DNA from: Bacteroidaceae bacterium
GTDB taxonomy: Bacteria > Bacteroidota > Bacteroidia > Bacteroidales > Bacteroidaceae
Assembly (NCBI GenBank): GCA_021443285.1
Contig: JABUUG010000015.1
Coordinates: 9,066 to 19,446 of the forward strand
DNA: 10,381 nt
Reading direction: 5' to 3'
Shown here: positions 1 through 7,030 of the stretch, piece after piece
Position numbering within the stretch: the stretch's first letter is position 1
Layout: the number at the start of each line of letters is the position of its first letter
Notes under the pieces: model-generated
Told to the model about the DNA's origin: nothing
Database searches by the model: none
What the model saw: the letters and a program-made list of their open reading frames with translations, nothing else
Made by a program: the position numbers and the translations under genes

Positions 1-666
1 ATCAGCTATTCCATGACATCGTTCTTCACCACAGGTGGGATTCGTGGAGGAAAGAAAAAACTCGACAAGTTTTACCCGCGTTCATTCAACATGGGAATAA
101 GGCGCGATGTCTATCTCCGTCTCGGTGGCTTCTCCAATATGCGCTTTGGTGAGGATATAGACTTCTCCATCCGTATATTCAAAGCTGGTTGTCGCTGTCG
201 TCTATTTCCCAACGCATGGGTATGGCACAAGCGACGCACCGACTTCCGCAAGTTCTTCCGGCAGGTGTTCAACAGCGGCATGGCGCGCATAAATCTCTAC
301 AAGAAATACCCTGAATCCCTCAAGCTTGTGCATCTTCTGCCTACAGTGTTCACCGTTGGGGTGTGCGTTTTGGTGCTTGTTTCTGCTTTTGGGCGCATTA
401 TGATGGAGTATGGAGATAAGGCGGATTTCAATAAATGGTATCTTGTATGTGCTGTTCCATGGCTGCCTATACTGCTCTACTGTTTGTTGCTTTTTATTGA
501 TTCTGCCATTAGGAACCGTAGTCTGAGGATAGGTTTCCTCAGCATTGGCGCTGCCTTTGTGCAGTTGTTCGGATATGGTTCAGGCTTTATTGCCTCATGG
601 TGGCAGCGTTGCGTGCGTGGCAGTAGGGACGAGACACAGGCATTCCAGAACACATTCTACAAGTAA
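1..666 (+). CDS. Glycosyltransferase family 2, C-terminal part (5' end outside window)
   Basis: This is the 3' portion of a gene that enters from the left edge. The frame is open from base 1 (Ile-Ser-Tyr-Ser before the first Met at 13), so that Met is probably internal. It likely transfers a sugar from a nucleotide-sugar donor onto a lipid or polysaccharide acceptor at the inner face of the membrane. Visible residues 25-85 fit the acceptor half of a GT-A fold: an F/YPRSFNMGIRR stretch, the GEDID motif (visible residues 50-54) typical of the catalytic-base ED of family 2 enzymes, and a basic RRTDFRKFFRQ segment. Three hydrophobic segments follow (about 110-134, 146-167, 176-200), so the protein is membrane anchored at its C-terminus. 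The N-terminal donor-binding half, with its DXD motif, lies outside. The substrate cannot be told. radC starts 17 nt downstream, so the two may share a transcript. Confidence 0.85.
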   Translation: MSYSMTSFFTTGGIRGGKKKLDKFYPRSFNMGIRRDVYLRLGGFSNMRFGEDIDFSIRIFKAGCRCRLFPNAWVWHKRRTDFRKFFRQVFNSGMARINLYKKYPESLKLVHLLPTVFTVGVCVLVLVSAFGRIMMEYGDKADFNKWYLVCAVPWLPILLYCLLLFIDSAIRNRSLRIGFLSIGAAFVQLFGYGSGFIASWWQRCVRGSRDETQAFQNTFYK

Positions 667-683
667 CTTCTACGCTGCGGGCT

Positions 684-1364
684 ATGGTTATAACGGAATG
701 GGCAGAAGACGACCGACCTCGTGAGAAGCTTGAACTCCACGGGCCATCTGCGCTATCTAATGCAGAACTGCTGGCAATACTTATTGGCAGTGGGAAAAAG
801 AACATGACTGCAGTGGATCTCATGAAGCATGTCATGAGCGACTGTGCCGGTAGCCTCAATGCTTTGGGCAAGAAAACCATAGAGGAACTTTGTGAATATC
901 CCGGCATTGGCAAGGCAAAGGCGATTACGATTCTTGCTGCCTGTGAACTTGGCAGACGCAGACAGCTTAGTGCACATAGCGAAGAGCGAGACGCTATTCT
1001 TTCATCGAAAGATATTTACAATACTATGCAGCCTATACTACGCGACAAGACTGTTGAGGAGGTGTGGGCTCTTTATCTCAACAATTCCGGCAGTATCCTT
1101 AAAAAATCGCTTATTTCAACTGGTGGCATTACACATGCAGTTGCTGACGTCCGTCCGATATTGAAGCAGGCTGTCCTCACGAATGCTACTGGCATTGTGC
1201 TGTGTCATAACCACCCCAGCGGCAGAGTCCGTCCGAGTGGTGCGGACAATGCAATAACCAAGCAGCTGCGTGGGGCTGCGGAACTTCTTGACATGAGGCT
1301 TATTGACCATGTGATAGTTGCGGAAAACGGCTATTACAGTTATTCTGACGACGGCTGCCTATGA
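684..1364 (+). CDS. radC: RadC family protein (JAB/MPN+ domain, UPF0758)
   Basis: A complete 226-residue protein, the usual length for RadC. The N-terminal half has a helix-hairpin-helix DNA-binding motif around residues 70-80 (YPGIGKAKA). The C-terminal half is a JAB1/MPN+ metalloprotease-like domain: Glu126 in EEVWALYLN, the HNHPSG motif at 175-180 with zinc ligands His175 and His177, and Asp188 in the PSGAD segment. All expected metal-site residues are present, so the domain looks intact. Despite the name, a role in recombinational repair is not well supported for this family and the substrate is unknown. The ATG at 684 is the natural start, since the family motif with RPREKL falls near residue 11. 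It follows the glycosyltransferase by 17 nt. Its TGA overlaps by 6 bp the end of the convergent transporter gene, leaving no room for a terminator between them. Confidence 0.95.
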   Translation: MVITEWAEDDRPREKLELHGPSALSNAELLAILIGSGKKNMTAVDLMKHVMSDCAGSLNALGKKTIEELCEYPGIGKAKAITILAACELGRRRQLSAHSEERDAILSSKDIYNTMQPILRDKTVEEVWALYLNNSGSILKKSLISTGGITHAVADVRPILKQAVLTNATGIVLCHNHPSGRVRPSGADNAITKQLRGAAELLDMRLIDHVIVAENGYYSYSDDGCL

Positions 1365-2300
1365 ATTGCTCCCGAAGAAGAGGAAAATCATACCTATGAG
1401 TACTAAGAGCAAATCGAGGGCTTTGGCTTTCAGGTTGCGCTCATGAAAGAGCCATGCTCCGCAGAGGAAGCTGACAATGACGCTTCCTCTGCGTATCATG
1501 GACACCACGCTTATCATTGCTCCTGGCAGGCTTAGTGCATAGAAGTAGGCGAAATCGGCTATGCTGAGGAAGATGCTGACGAGGATTATTGCCCACCGCC
1601 ACTGAAACTTCATGCTTGGCATGGCTTTGCTTGTGCTTGTGATTCCCTTTCCTTTGGACATTATGAGGGCGATTGTACCCATAATGGCGCATTGGTAAAT
1701 GTTGAACCATGCCTGTACGAGCATTCTGTTAAGTCCGACGCCTCCGTTTTCTTCTGGTGCAAGTATGTATTTGTCGTATAGACCGCTTATGGCTCCCAGT
1801 ATGCTTGCCACTATCGCGGCCCATATCCAGATATTGTATTTGAAGTTTATTCCCTCTTTTTTCCCGCTTAGCTTCAGGAGATAGAATGACACGATGGCGA
1901 AGCCGACGCCGATCCACTGGTATGCGTTTAGTCTTTCGCCGAAGACTATCATTGCTGCTATGAGTACCATTACGGGGCGTGTGGCGTTTATAGGGCCGAC
2001 TATTGTCAGTGGCAGGTGCTTCATGGCGAAATAGCCTGCAAGCCATGACGACAGGACTATGCAGCTTTTCAGTATTACATATTTGTGTGCTTCCCACCCT
2101 TCTGTCGAGACGTAGAAAATTGTGTCGTTAAGTATGTCTGTAAATGAGGACAGGAGTATGAATGGGAGGAAGATGATGGAGGAGAAAAGGGTATTCATGA
2201 AAAGCACCATGACAACGGAATTGTCGCGGAGCGCTTTCTTCTTTGCTGTGTCATAGCATCCGAGAAGGGTGGCGGAGAGGAATGCGAGGAGGAGCCACAT
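1359..2300 (-). CDS. EamA/DMT-superfamily transporter
   Basis: A 313-residue integral membrane protein with about ten hydrophobic helices arranged as two EamA repeats, the usual build of drug/metabolite transporters in the inner membrane. Each repeat ends in the family pattern of a small-residue-rich helix followed by an acidic/Arg signature and a last helix: FGERLNAYQW at residues 120-129 and FHERNLKAKA at 285-294. The helix with GPINATRPV (about 102-110) is also typical. The substrate cannot be predicted from sequence. The frame stays open upstream to a Met at 2363, but I chose the ATG at 2300. The extra 21 residues (LFIIRYSLSS and so on) are a translation of the intergenic repeat, whereas the hydrophobic first helix begins directly at the MWLLLAF start. 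There is no Shine-Dalgarno. It is convergent with radC (6 bp overlap) and separated from the glycogen genes by a hairpin, so it is probably transcribed alone. Confidence 0.88.
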   Translation of the reverse strand: MWLLLAFLSATLLGCYDTAKKKALRDNSVVMVLFMNTLFSSIIFLPFILLSSFTDILNDTIFYVSTEGWEAHKYVILKSCIVLSSWLAGYFAMKHLPLTIVGPINATRPVMVLIAAMIVFGERLNAYQWIGVGFAIVSFYLLKLSGKKEGINFKYNIWIWAAIVASILGAISGLYDKYILAPEENGGVGLNRMLVQAWFNIYQCAIMGTIALIMSKGKGITSTSKAMPSMKFQWRWAIILVSIFLSIADFAYFYALSLPGAMISVVSMIRRGSVIVSFLCGAWLFHERNLKAKALDLLLVLIGMIFLFFGSNS

Positions 2301-2455
2301 GATAGTGAACGATGATAGTGAATAACGAATAATGAATAGTGTAATCGGCTTTGCCGCTTTCACAAAGCAAAGCGACTGAAAGAATAGTTTGCTGCCGCGA
2401 TGATAGTGAATAACGAAAAGTGAATAGTGTAAGCGGCAAAGCCGCTTACACTATT
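2301..2455. repeat. Cluster of intergenic direct and inverted repeats
   Basis: Two direct copies of about 47 bp lie 88 bp apart, at 2313-2359 and 2401-2447, with about six differences. Each has an AT-rich half built from TGAATAG-like words, then a GC palindrome (CGGC-nnn-GCCG). The three-base palindrome loop is TTT in the first copy and AAA in the second. Between them, 2355-2382 holds short stems (CGCTTT/AAAGCG, CTTTCA/TGAAAG) and an 18-bp word, GAATAGTTTGCTGCCGCG at 2382-2399, which recurs exactly at 10364-10381. The arrangement resembles REP/MITE-like small intergenic repeats. It directly precedes the transporter start. A weak promoter-like pair (TTTG, 19 nt, TACACTAT) is present on the minus strand, but I do not rely on it. 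Confidence 0.8.
2423..2455. repeat. Perfect 15-bp inverted repeat (hairpin)
   Basis: The arms 2423-2437 (AATAGTGTAAGCGGC) and 2441-2455 are exact reverse complements around a 3-nt AAA loop, giving a very stable hairpin on either strand. It forms the left-hand end of the second repeat copy and lies 5 bp from the terminator-like hairpin at 2461-2495. It has no clear U-tract of its own. It could reinforce termination of the glycogen transcript, protect the mRNA 3' end, or be the recognition end of a repeat element. Confidence 0.85.
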
Positions 2456-2460
2456 AGTTA

Positions 2461-2495
2461 AGAAGGCTGTGCCTGGCAAAGTGGCACAGCCTTCT
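2461..2495 (-). terminator. Terminator-like hairpin after the glycogen phosphorylase gene
   Basis: The arms AGAAGGCTGTGCC (2461-2473) and GGCACAGCCTTCT (2483-2495) are perfect 13-bp complements around a 9-nt loop. The hairpin begins 29 nt after the phosphorylase stop on the minus strand and lies well before the transporter start. Read on the minus strand the stem ends in CTTCT followed by TAACT, a poor U-tract, so intrinsic termination is likely but not certain. The position between two same-strand genes supports its assignment to the glycogen transcript. Confidence 0.65.
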
Positions 2496-2524
2496 CTTGG
2501 TCTGTATTTCCGATATTGTGTTTT

Positions 2525-5083
2525 TTAGTAAATCCACTTTACATAAGCGAAGTCCTGACGGTGTGGTAGCATCTCATTCTTTGGGTATGCCCGCAATCCT
2601 GTCTTATAGGATCCTGCGTAGTTGGTTTTTACTACAACTTCAAAGGTGTGCAGGTTGCCTTCCACCTTGATGAGCTTGCATGGGAAAATCCAGCTGATAA
2701 CCTCTTCTCCCTTGGAGTTCACGCGTGTTGTTACCAGTTCGAGACCAATGGCGTCGTTGAGGCCCTTTTCGTCGATAACGACTGTTGACTTGTACTCTTT
2801 GCCTGTCTCGCAGCCTGTCTCTGGAATGCCCGACTGGTAGGATACGATGCTGATGCTGTCCCATCGCTCTGCAACGGACTCTTTCCACTGTGCTATTTCC
2901 TTTGCCTTCTGGCAGTTGTCTGCCATGAGTATTGCTGCACGTTCTGCCTGTGGGCAGTAGAACTTTGTGTAGTAGTCGTCGAGCTGACGCTTCATTGTGT
3001 AGTGGGGTGCAATCTGGGCGATGGAGTTCTTGACGACTTTCATCCAGCCTTCTGAGTAGCCTTTCTTGTTCTTGTCGTAGTAGAGTGGAACAATCTCGTT
3101 TTCAAGGAGGTTGTAGATTGTTGCTGCGTCGAGCTGGTCTTGATAGCCTTGGTTCTCGTATGTGCGCTTGTCTGTAAGTGCCCATCCTGCTCCTTCACGG
3201 TAGCCTTCATACCACCAACCGTCGAGTACAGAGAGGTTTACTACTCCGTTCATTTCGGCTTTTTCGCCGGATGTTCCTGATGCTTCGAGTGGACGGGTTG
3301 GTGTGTTCATCCATATATCCACGCCGGAAACGAGTCGGCGTGCAAGGCGCTGGTCGTAGTCTTCGAGGAAGATAATCTTGCCGAGGAACTCGGGACGCTG
3401 TGAAATTTCGAATATTCTCTTTATCAATCCCTGTCCGCCGCCGTCTGCGGGGTGGGCTTTTCCTGAGAAGAGGAACTGTACTGGTCTGTCGGGATTGTTC
3501 ACAATCTTTGCCAGACGGTCGAGGTCTGTGAATAGTAGGTGTGCACGCTTGTATGTGGCGAAGCGGCGGCAGAAACCGATGGTGAGTGTGTTTGAGCTGA
3601 TCTTGTTGAGGAGTGAGATGACTCGTGATGGGTCTCCCTGGTTTTTCAGCCATGTCTCACTGAACTTACGCTTGATATAGATGGCGAGTTTCTCTTTGAG
3701 CTGCATGCGTGTCTTCCAGAGTTCTTCGTCGGGGCAGTTGTAGATGCCCTGCCAGAGAGCTTCGTTTGACTGGTCGTTGTAGTAGTTAGGGTCGAGATAC
3801 TTTGAGTATATCTTGCGCATTTCTGTGGCGCACCATGTGGGGAAGTGCACACCGTTTGTCACGTATCCCACTGCGTTTTCCTGTGGCAGGTAGCCTTTCC
3901 AGATGCCTGCGAACATTTTCTGCGACACCCATCCGTGGAGTTTCGATACGCCGTTTACTCCCTGACAGGTGTTGATGGCGAATGTTGACATGGAGAACTT
4001 CTCTCCGTGGTCGTCTGGGTTTGTGCGTCCCATACCGATGAACTCGTCCCATGAGATGCCGAGCATTGACGGGTATCCTCCCATGTATTTGCTGAAGAGT
4101 GACTCGTCGAAGTAGTCGTGTCCTGCGGGTACGGGTGTGTGGCAGGTGTAGAGTCCTGATACGCGTACGAGCTCCATTGCCTGATTGAAGGTGAAGCCTT
4201 CGCGAATATAATCAACGAGTCGCTGTACGTTAGCCAGGGCTGCGTGTCCCTCGTTGCAGTGGTAGATGTCTTTCTTTATGCCGAGCGCCTTGAGTGTGAG
4301 GATGCCTCCGATGCCGAGGAGTATTTCCTGCTTGAGGCGGTTCTCCCAGTCTCCTCCGTAGAGTGCGTGTGTGATTGGCTTGTCGAACTCTGAGTTCATT
4401 TCGTTGTCTGTGTCAAGAAGGTAGAGCGACACGCGTCCGACGTTTGCACGCCAAACGTATGCATGAACGGTGTAGTTCATGTATGGCACATCTACGATGA
4501 GCGGATTTCCGTTTGCGTCGAGTTGTCTTTCTATAGGGAGCTTGTTAAAGTCCTGTGCATCGTAGTTGGCAATCTGCTGTCCGTCCATTGAGAGGCTCTG
4601 CTTGAAGTAGCCGTAGCGATAGAGGAATCCTACTGCACACATGTCGACATTGGAGTCGGAAGCCTCTTTGAGGTAGTCGCCTGCAAGCATTCCGAGACCG
4701 CCGGAGTAAATCTTCAGAACCTGTGTGATGCCGTATTCCATGCAGAGGTAGGCTACTGATGGGCGTGATGCATCTGGTTTTACGTCCATGTATTCGCGGA
4801 ACTTCTTGTAGAGGTCGTTGACCTGCTTCATGAGCTTCTTGTCCTTTGTTATTTCCTCAAGACGGTCAGATGAGAGTCTTTGCAGTAGCAGGACTGGGTT
4901 TTGCTCAACGCTCTCGTAGAGGTCGGCATCGAGTGCGTGCCATAGGTCGCGTGCTTCATAGTTCCACACCCACCAAAGGTTGTGTGCTATTTCATCAAGA
5001 CATTTCAGTGATTCTGGCAGCACTGGCTTAACGATGGCGTCCATCCATTGTGGCGCGTTTACGTAATTTGCTCTGATTTTCAT
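2525..5083 (-). CDS. glgP: Alpha-glucan (glycogen) phosphorylase, GT35 with DUF3417
   Basis: An 852-residue cytoplasmic enzyme expected to release glucose-1-phosphate from the non-reducing ends of glycogen using phosphate and pyridoxal phosphate. Residues 1-100 match the DUF3417 region ([13 protein letters not shown] at 36-48) that marks the bacterial/archaeal alpha-glucan phosphorylase subgroup rather than the MalP/muscle type. The catalytic body runs from about 110 to 700: MEYGI and [12 protein letters not shown] at 115-136, HCNEGHAAL at 275-283, [13 protein letters not shown] at 504-516, GKAHPAD at 541-547, and [14 protein letters not shown] at 600-613, whose Lys608 should bind the PLP. 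The last 120 or so residues (about 730-852) form an extra beta-rich-looking tail of unclear role. It lies 52 nt downstream of the glycogen synthase gene with no hairpin between, so the two are probably co-transcribed. The upstream context is A-rich with no Shine-Dalgarno, as is usual in Bacteroidota. Confidence 0.95.
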   Translation of the reverse strand: MKIRANYVNAPQWMDAIVKPVLPESLKCLDEIAHNLWWVWNYEARDLWHALDADLYESVEQNPVLLLQRLSSDRLEEITKDKKLMKQVNDLYKKFREYMDVKPDASRPSVAYLCMEYGITQVLKIYSGGLGMLAGDYLKEASDSNVDMCAVGFLYRYGYFKQSLSMDGQQIANYDAQDFNKLPIERQLDANGNPLIVDVPYMNYTVHAYVWRANVGRVSLYLLDTDNEMNSEFDKPITHALYGGDWENRLKQEILLGIGGILTLKALGIKKDIYHCNEGHAALANVQRLVDYIREGFTFNQAMELVRVSGLYTCHTPVPAGHDYFDESLFSKYMGGYPSMLGISWDEFIGMGRTNPDDHGEKFSMSTFAINTCQGVNGVSKLHGWVSQKMFAGIWKGYLPQENAVGYVTNGVHFPTWCATEMRKIYSKYLDPNYYNDQSNEALWQGIYNCPDEELWKTRMQLKEKLAIYIKRKFSETWLKNQGDPSRVISLLNKISSNTLTIGFCRRFATYKRAHLLFTDLDRLAKIVNNPDRPVQFLFSGKAHPADGGGQGLIKRIFEISQRPEFLGKIIFLEDYDQRLARRLVSGVDIWMNTPTRPLEASGTSGEKAEMNGVVNLSVLDGWWYEGYREGAGWALTDKRTYENQGYQDQLDAATIYNLLENEIVPLYYDKNKKGYSEGWMKVVKNSIAQIAPHYTMKRQLDDYYTKFYCPQAERAAILMADNCQKAKEIAQWKESVAERWDSISIVSYQSGIPETGCETGKEYKSTVVIDEKGLNDAIGLELVTTRVNSKGEEVISWIFPCKLIKVEGNLHTFEVVVKTNYAGSYKTGLRAYPKNEMLPHRQDFAYVKWIY

Positions 5084-5135
5084 AATTTCATTTAATGTTA
5101 GACTATTTACTAATTACCTATTGTTTTAACGATAT

Positions 5136-6806
5136 TTATCCCATCACTTTTCTTCTTGCTTCTGCTTTTGTGAGTGCTATGTCGTATGCTTTGTGGTAAT
5201 AGTTTATGAACTCTTTCCAGAGTGCTTTCTTTGAGAGTTTTTCTGCGGCTGCCCTGCATTTCTTTCTGTCGGTGTCTGTCATAAGGGCGTATTTTGCAAC
5301 GGTGTCTTTTATGTAGTCGGCGACTTCGGAGTAGTTGTAGTCTGTTCGGTGTATGACTTTTACTCCGTCTTCGAGTTCTCCGTTATGTTTGAATGTGCTG
5401 TTTGCCCAGAGTCCGAATCCTGCGAGGTCGGTGGTTATGCATGGTACTTTGAATGCGACGGCTTCGAGTGGTGTGTATCCCCACGGCTCGTAGTATGATG
5501 GATAGATGCAGAGGTCGTTGCCGAGGATGAGGTCGTAGTATTTGAGGTTGATGATGCCGTCGTTGCCTGTGAGGTAGCATGGCAGGAAGATGAGCTTCAC
5601 TCGGTCTGCTTTTGTGTTGAGCATGTTGAGGTATTTGAGCATTCCGAGGACATTGTCGTGGGACATGTTGTGTAGCCAGTGTGTTACCATCGGGCACTCC
5701 AGCGGTGTGTCGTATTCTTTGTTTTGTGAGAGTCTTTCCTGGAGGTCTTGTCGTGGCTGTCCGACCCATCCTGGAACTTCTATGTATGCGAGTATCTTCT
5801 TGTCTGCGATACGTTCATCGCGCAGCAGCCTGTTCATTGATTCTATGAATACGTCAACGCCTTTGTTGCGGAACTCATATCTTCCTGATGTAGAGACGAT
5901 TACTGTGTTGTTGTCGAATGTGTCGCCTGTGAGTGCGTTTGCGACTTGCATGAGTCTCTTGCGTGCAGCGTTGCGTTTGCGTGTGAATGTCGGACCTGAA
6001 GGCACGAAGTCGTCTTCAAATCCGTTTGGCAGTACGACATCTACTTCTTTGTCGAGCAGTTCCTTGCACTCTCTGGCAGTGATTTCCGAGACTGTTGTGA
6101 AGCAGTCTGCGTAGTGTGCTGTTTGTTTTTCTATTGAGTGCTTGCTCTGCATGTTGAGCTCTTCGGCCATTTGGTCGCCGTTGTATGCGAAGAGGTAGTC
6201 GTATAGTGGCTTGTTGTTGCCTGCTATGGAGCGTCCGATGGATGTGGCGTGTGTGGTGAATATTGTGCCTATCTGTGGGAGCTTTTTGTGTATGTACAGT
6301 GCTCCGAGTCCTGTCATCCACTCGTTTGCCTGATAAACGCATCTGGAGTCGTCGTCGAGGCAGTAGTTGTAGAAGCTTTCTACAACGAGTGCGGCTGCGT
6401 ATGAGAACATTGATGCCTCATCGTAGTCGCCGTATGCATGTAGGGAATCGACCTGGAAGTTTTCCCAGAGCCAGGTGTATATTTCGTTCTTTTTGACGAA
6501 GTAGGGTTTGAAGTCAACGAGGACTGCTATTGGTTCTCCCGGGATTGTCCATCGTCCGATTTTCAGTTGCAGTCCCTCGTCGTTTGCTTTTTCGCGCCAG
6601 TCAGCGAGAAGTTTCTTGTCTTCTTTGAAATAGGGGCACGGGCTGTCTCCCCAGCAGTCTGGACCGATGAAGAGGACTTTGTCTTTATGTGTCTCTTGAA
6701 GTGTTTTTGCTCTTGTGGATAAAACGGTGTATATGCCTCCCACCTTATTGCAGACTTCCCAGCTTGACTCAAAAATAAACTCTGGGATACGGCTGTATTT
6801 TGTCAT
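5136..6806 (-). CDS. Glycogen synthase, GT3 family (eukaryote-like type)
   Basis: A 556-residue cytoplasmic glycosyltransferase that should extend alpha-1,4-glucan chains from a nucleotide-glucose donor. Motifs place it in GT3 (fungal/animal glycogen synthase) rather than the GT5 GlgA family. They are ESSWEVCNKVGGIYTVL at 13-29 with the Gly-Gly donor loop, FTTHATSIGR at 183-192 (His186), SGRYEFRNKGVD at 307-318 (Arg309), and YYEPWGYTPLEA at 438-449. In the last motif, Glu440 and Glu448 correspond to the two conserved glutamates of the family. GT3 enzymes characteristically use UDP-glucose; whether this one does is inferred. It is shorter than the roughly 700-residue eukaryotic enzymes, lacking their long phosphorylated tails, and the regulatory arginine helix is reduced (see findings). 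It is the first gene of a two-gene unit with the phosphorylase. No branching enzyme or GlgC is nearby. I give no glgA symbol because that name belongs to the unrelated GT5 subfamily. Confidence 0.93.
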   Translation of the reverse strand: MTKYSRIPEFIFESSWEVCNKVGGIYTVLSTRAKTLQETHKDKVLFIGPDCWGDSPCPYFKEDKKLLADWREKANDEGLQLKIGRWTIPGEPIAVLVDFKPYFVKKNEIYTWLWENFQVDSLHAYGDYDEASMFSYAAALVVESFYNYCLDDDSRCVYQANEWMTGLGALYIHKKLPQIGTIFTTHATSIGRSIAGNNKPLYDYLFAYNGDQMAEELNMQSKHSIEKQTAHYADCFTTVSEITARECKELLDKEVDVVLPNGFEDDFVPSGPTFTRKRNAARKRLMQVANALTGDTFDNNTVIVSTSGRYEFRNKGVDVFIESMNRLLRDERIADKKILAYIEVPGWVGQPRQDLQERLSQNKEYDTPLECPMVTHWLHNMSHDNVLGMLKYLNMLNTKADRVKLIFLPCYLTGNDGIINLKYYDLILGNDLCIYPSYYEPWGYTPLEAVAFKVPCITTDLAGFGLWANSTFKHNGELEDGVKVIHRTDYNYSEVADYIKDTVAKYALMTDTDRKKCRAAAEKLSKKALWKEFINYYHKAYDIALTKAEARRKVMG

Positions 6807-6837
6807 AGAAATATACTCTTATGGAAAAATGTGGGCG

Positions 6838-6845
6838 CAAAATTA
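6838..6845 (-). promoter_or_regulatory. Candidate Bacteroidota -7 promoter element of the glycogen unit
   Basis: On the minus strand these bases read TAATTTTG, an exact match to the TAnnTTTG consensus used by the Bacteroidota primary sigma factor, and the next base is C. It lies about 31 nt before the synthase ATG, a reasonable leader length. The -33 TTTG element is not evident 19-21 nt further upstream (ACACCAACA there), so the match is half of the bipartite signal. The rest of the 224-nt gap between the PBP stop and this gene (6807-7030) shows A-runs near 6901-6910 and a G-rich plus strand near 6987-7030, but no gene and no clear terminator. Confidence 0.45.
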
Positions 6846-7030
6846 ACTCTTTTTTGCTTTTGTTGGTGTTTTTGTTTTCCTTGATAAAGGATTGAGCCAC
6901 ATTTTTTTTGATGATTGTCAAAGTGGTGTTTTGTGGCATCGCTGAAAATGGGGGCTGTGTTGGCTATGCCATGCACTTATGCGCAAGGAGCGGGGGTAGG
7001 AGATGGGGGGGCAGCCGCTGGGTGGTGGTG

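Noticed and set aside
2301..2364. Transporter start at the Met at 2363
   Set aside because: The added residues are translated repeat sequence. The hydrophobic first helix starts immediately at the Met encoded at 2300.
5080..5091. A three-codon upstream ORF (ATG AAA TTA TGA) overlapping the phosphorylase start
   Set aside because: An AT-rich leader makes such a tiny frame likely by chance, and nothing else suggests translational control.
5590..6114. A 174-codon plus-strand frame antisense to the glycogen synthase
   Set aside because: Ser/Leu/Arg-rich composition with no recognisable domain, lying wholly inside a strongly supported gene on the other strand.
6935..6969. Imperfect hairpin (GGCAT-type arms) downstream of the PBP as a terminator
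   Set aside because: The stem has a mismatch, a loop of about 20 nt and no U-tract on the minus strand, so it is too weak to call.
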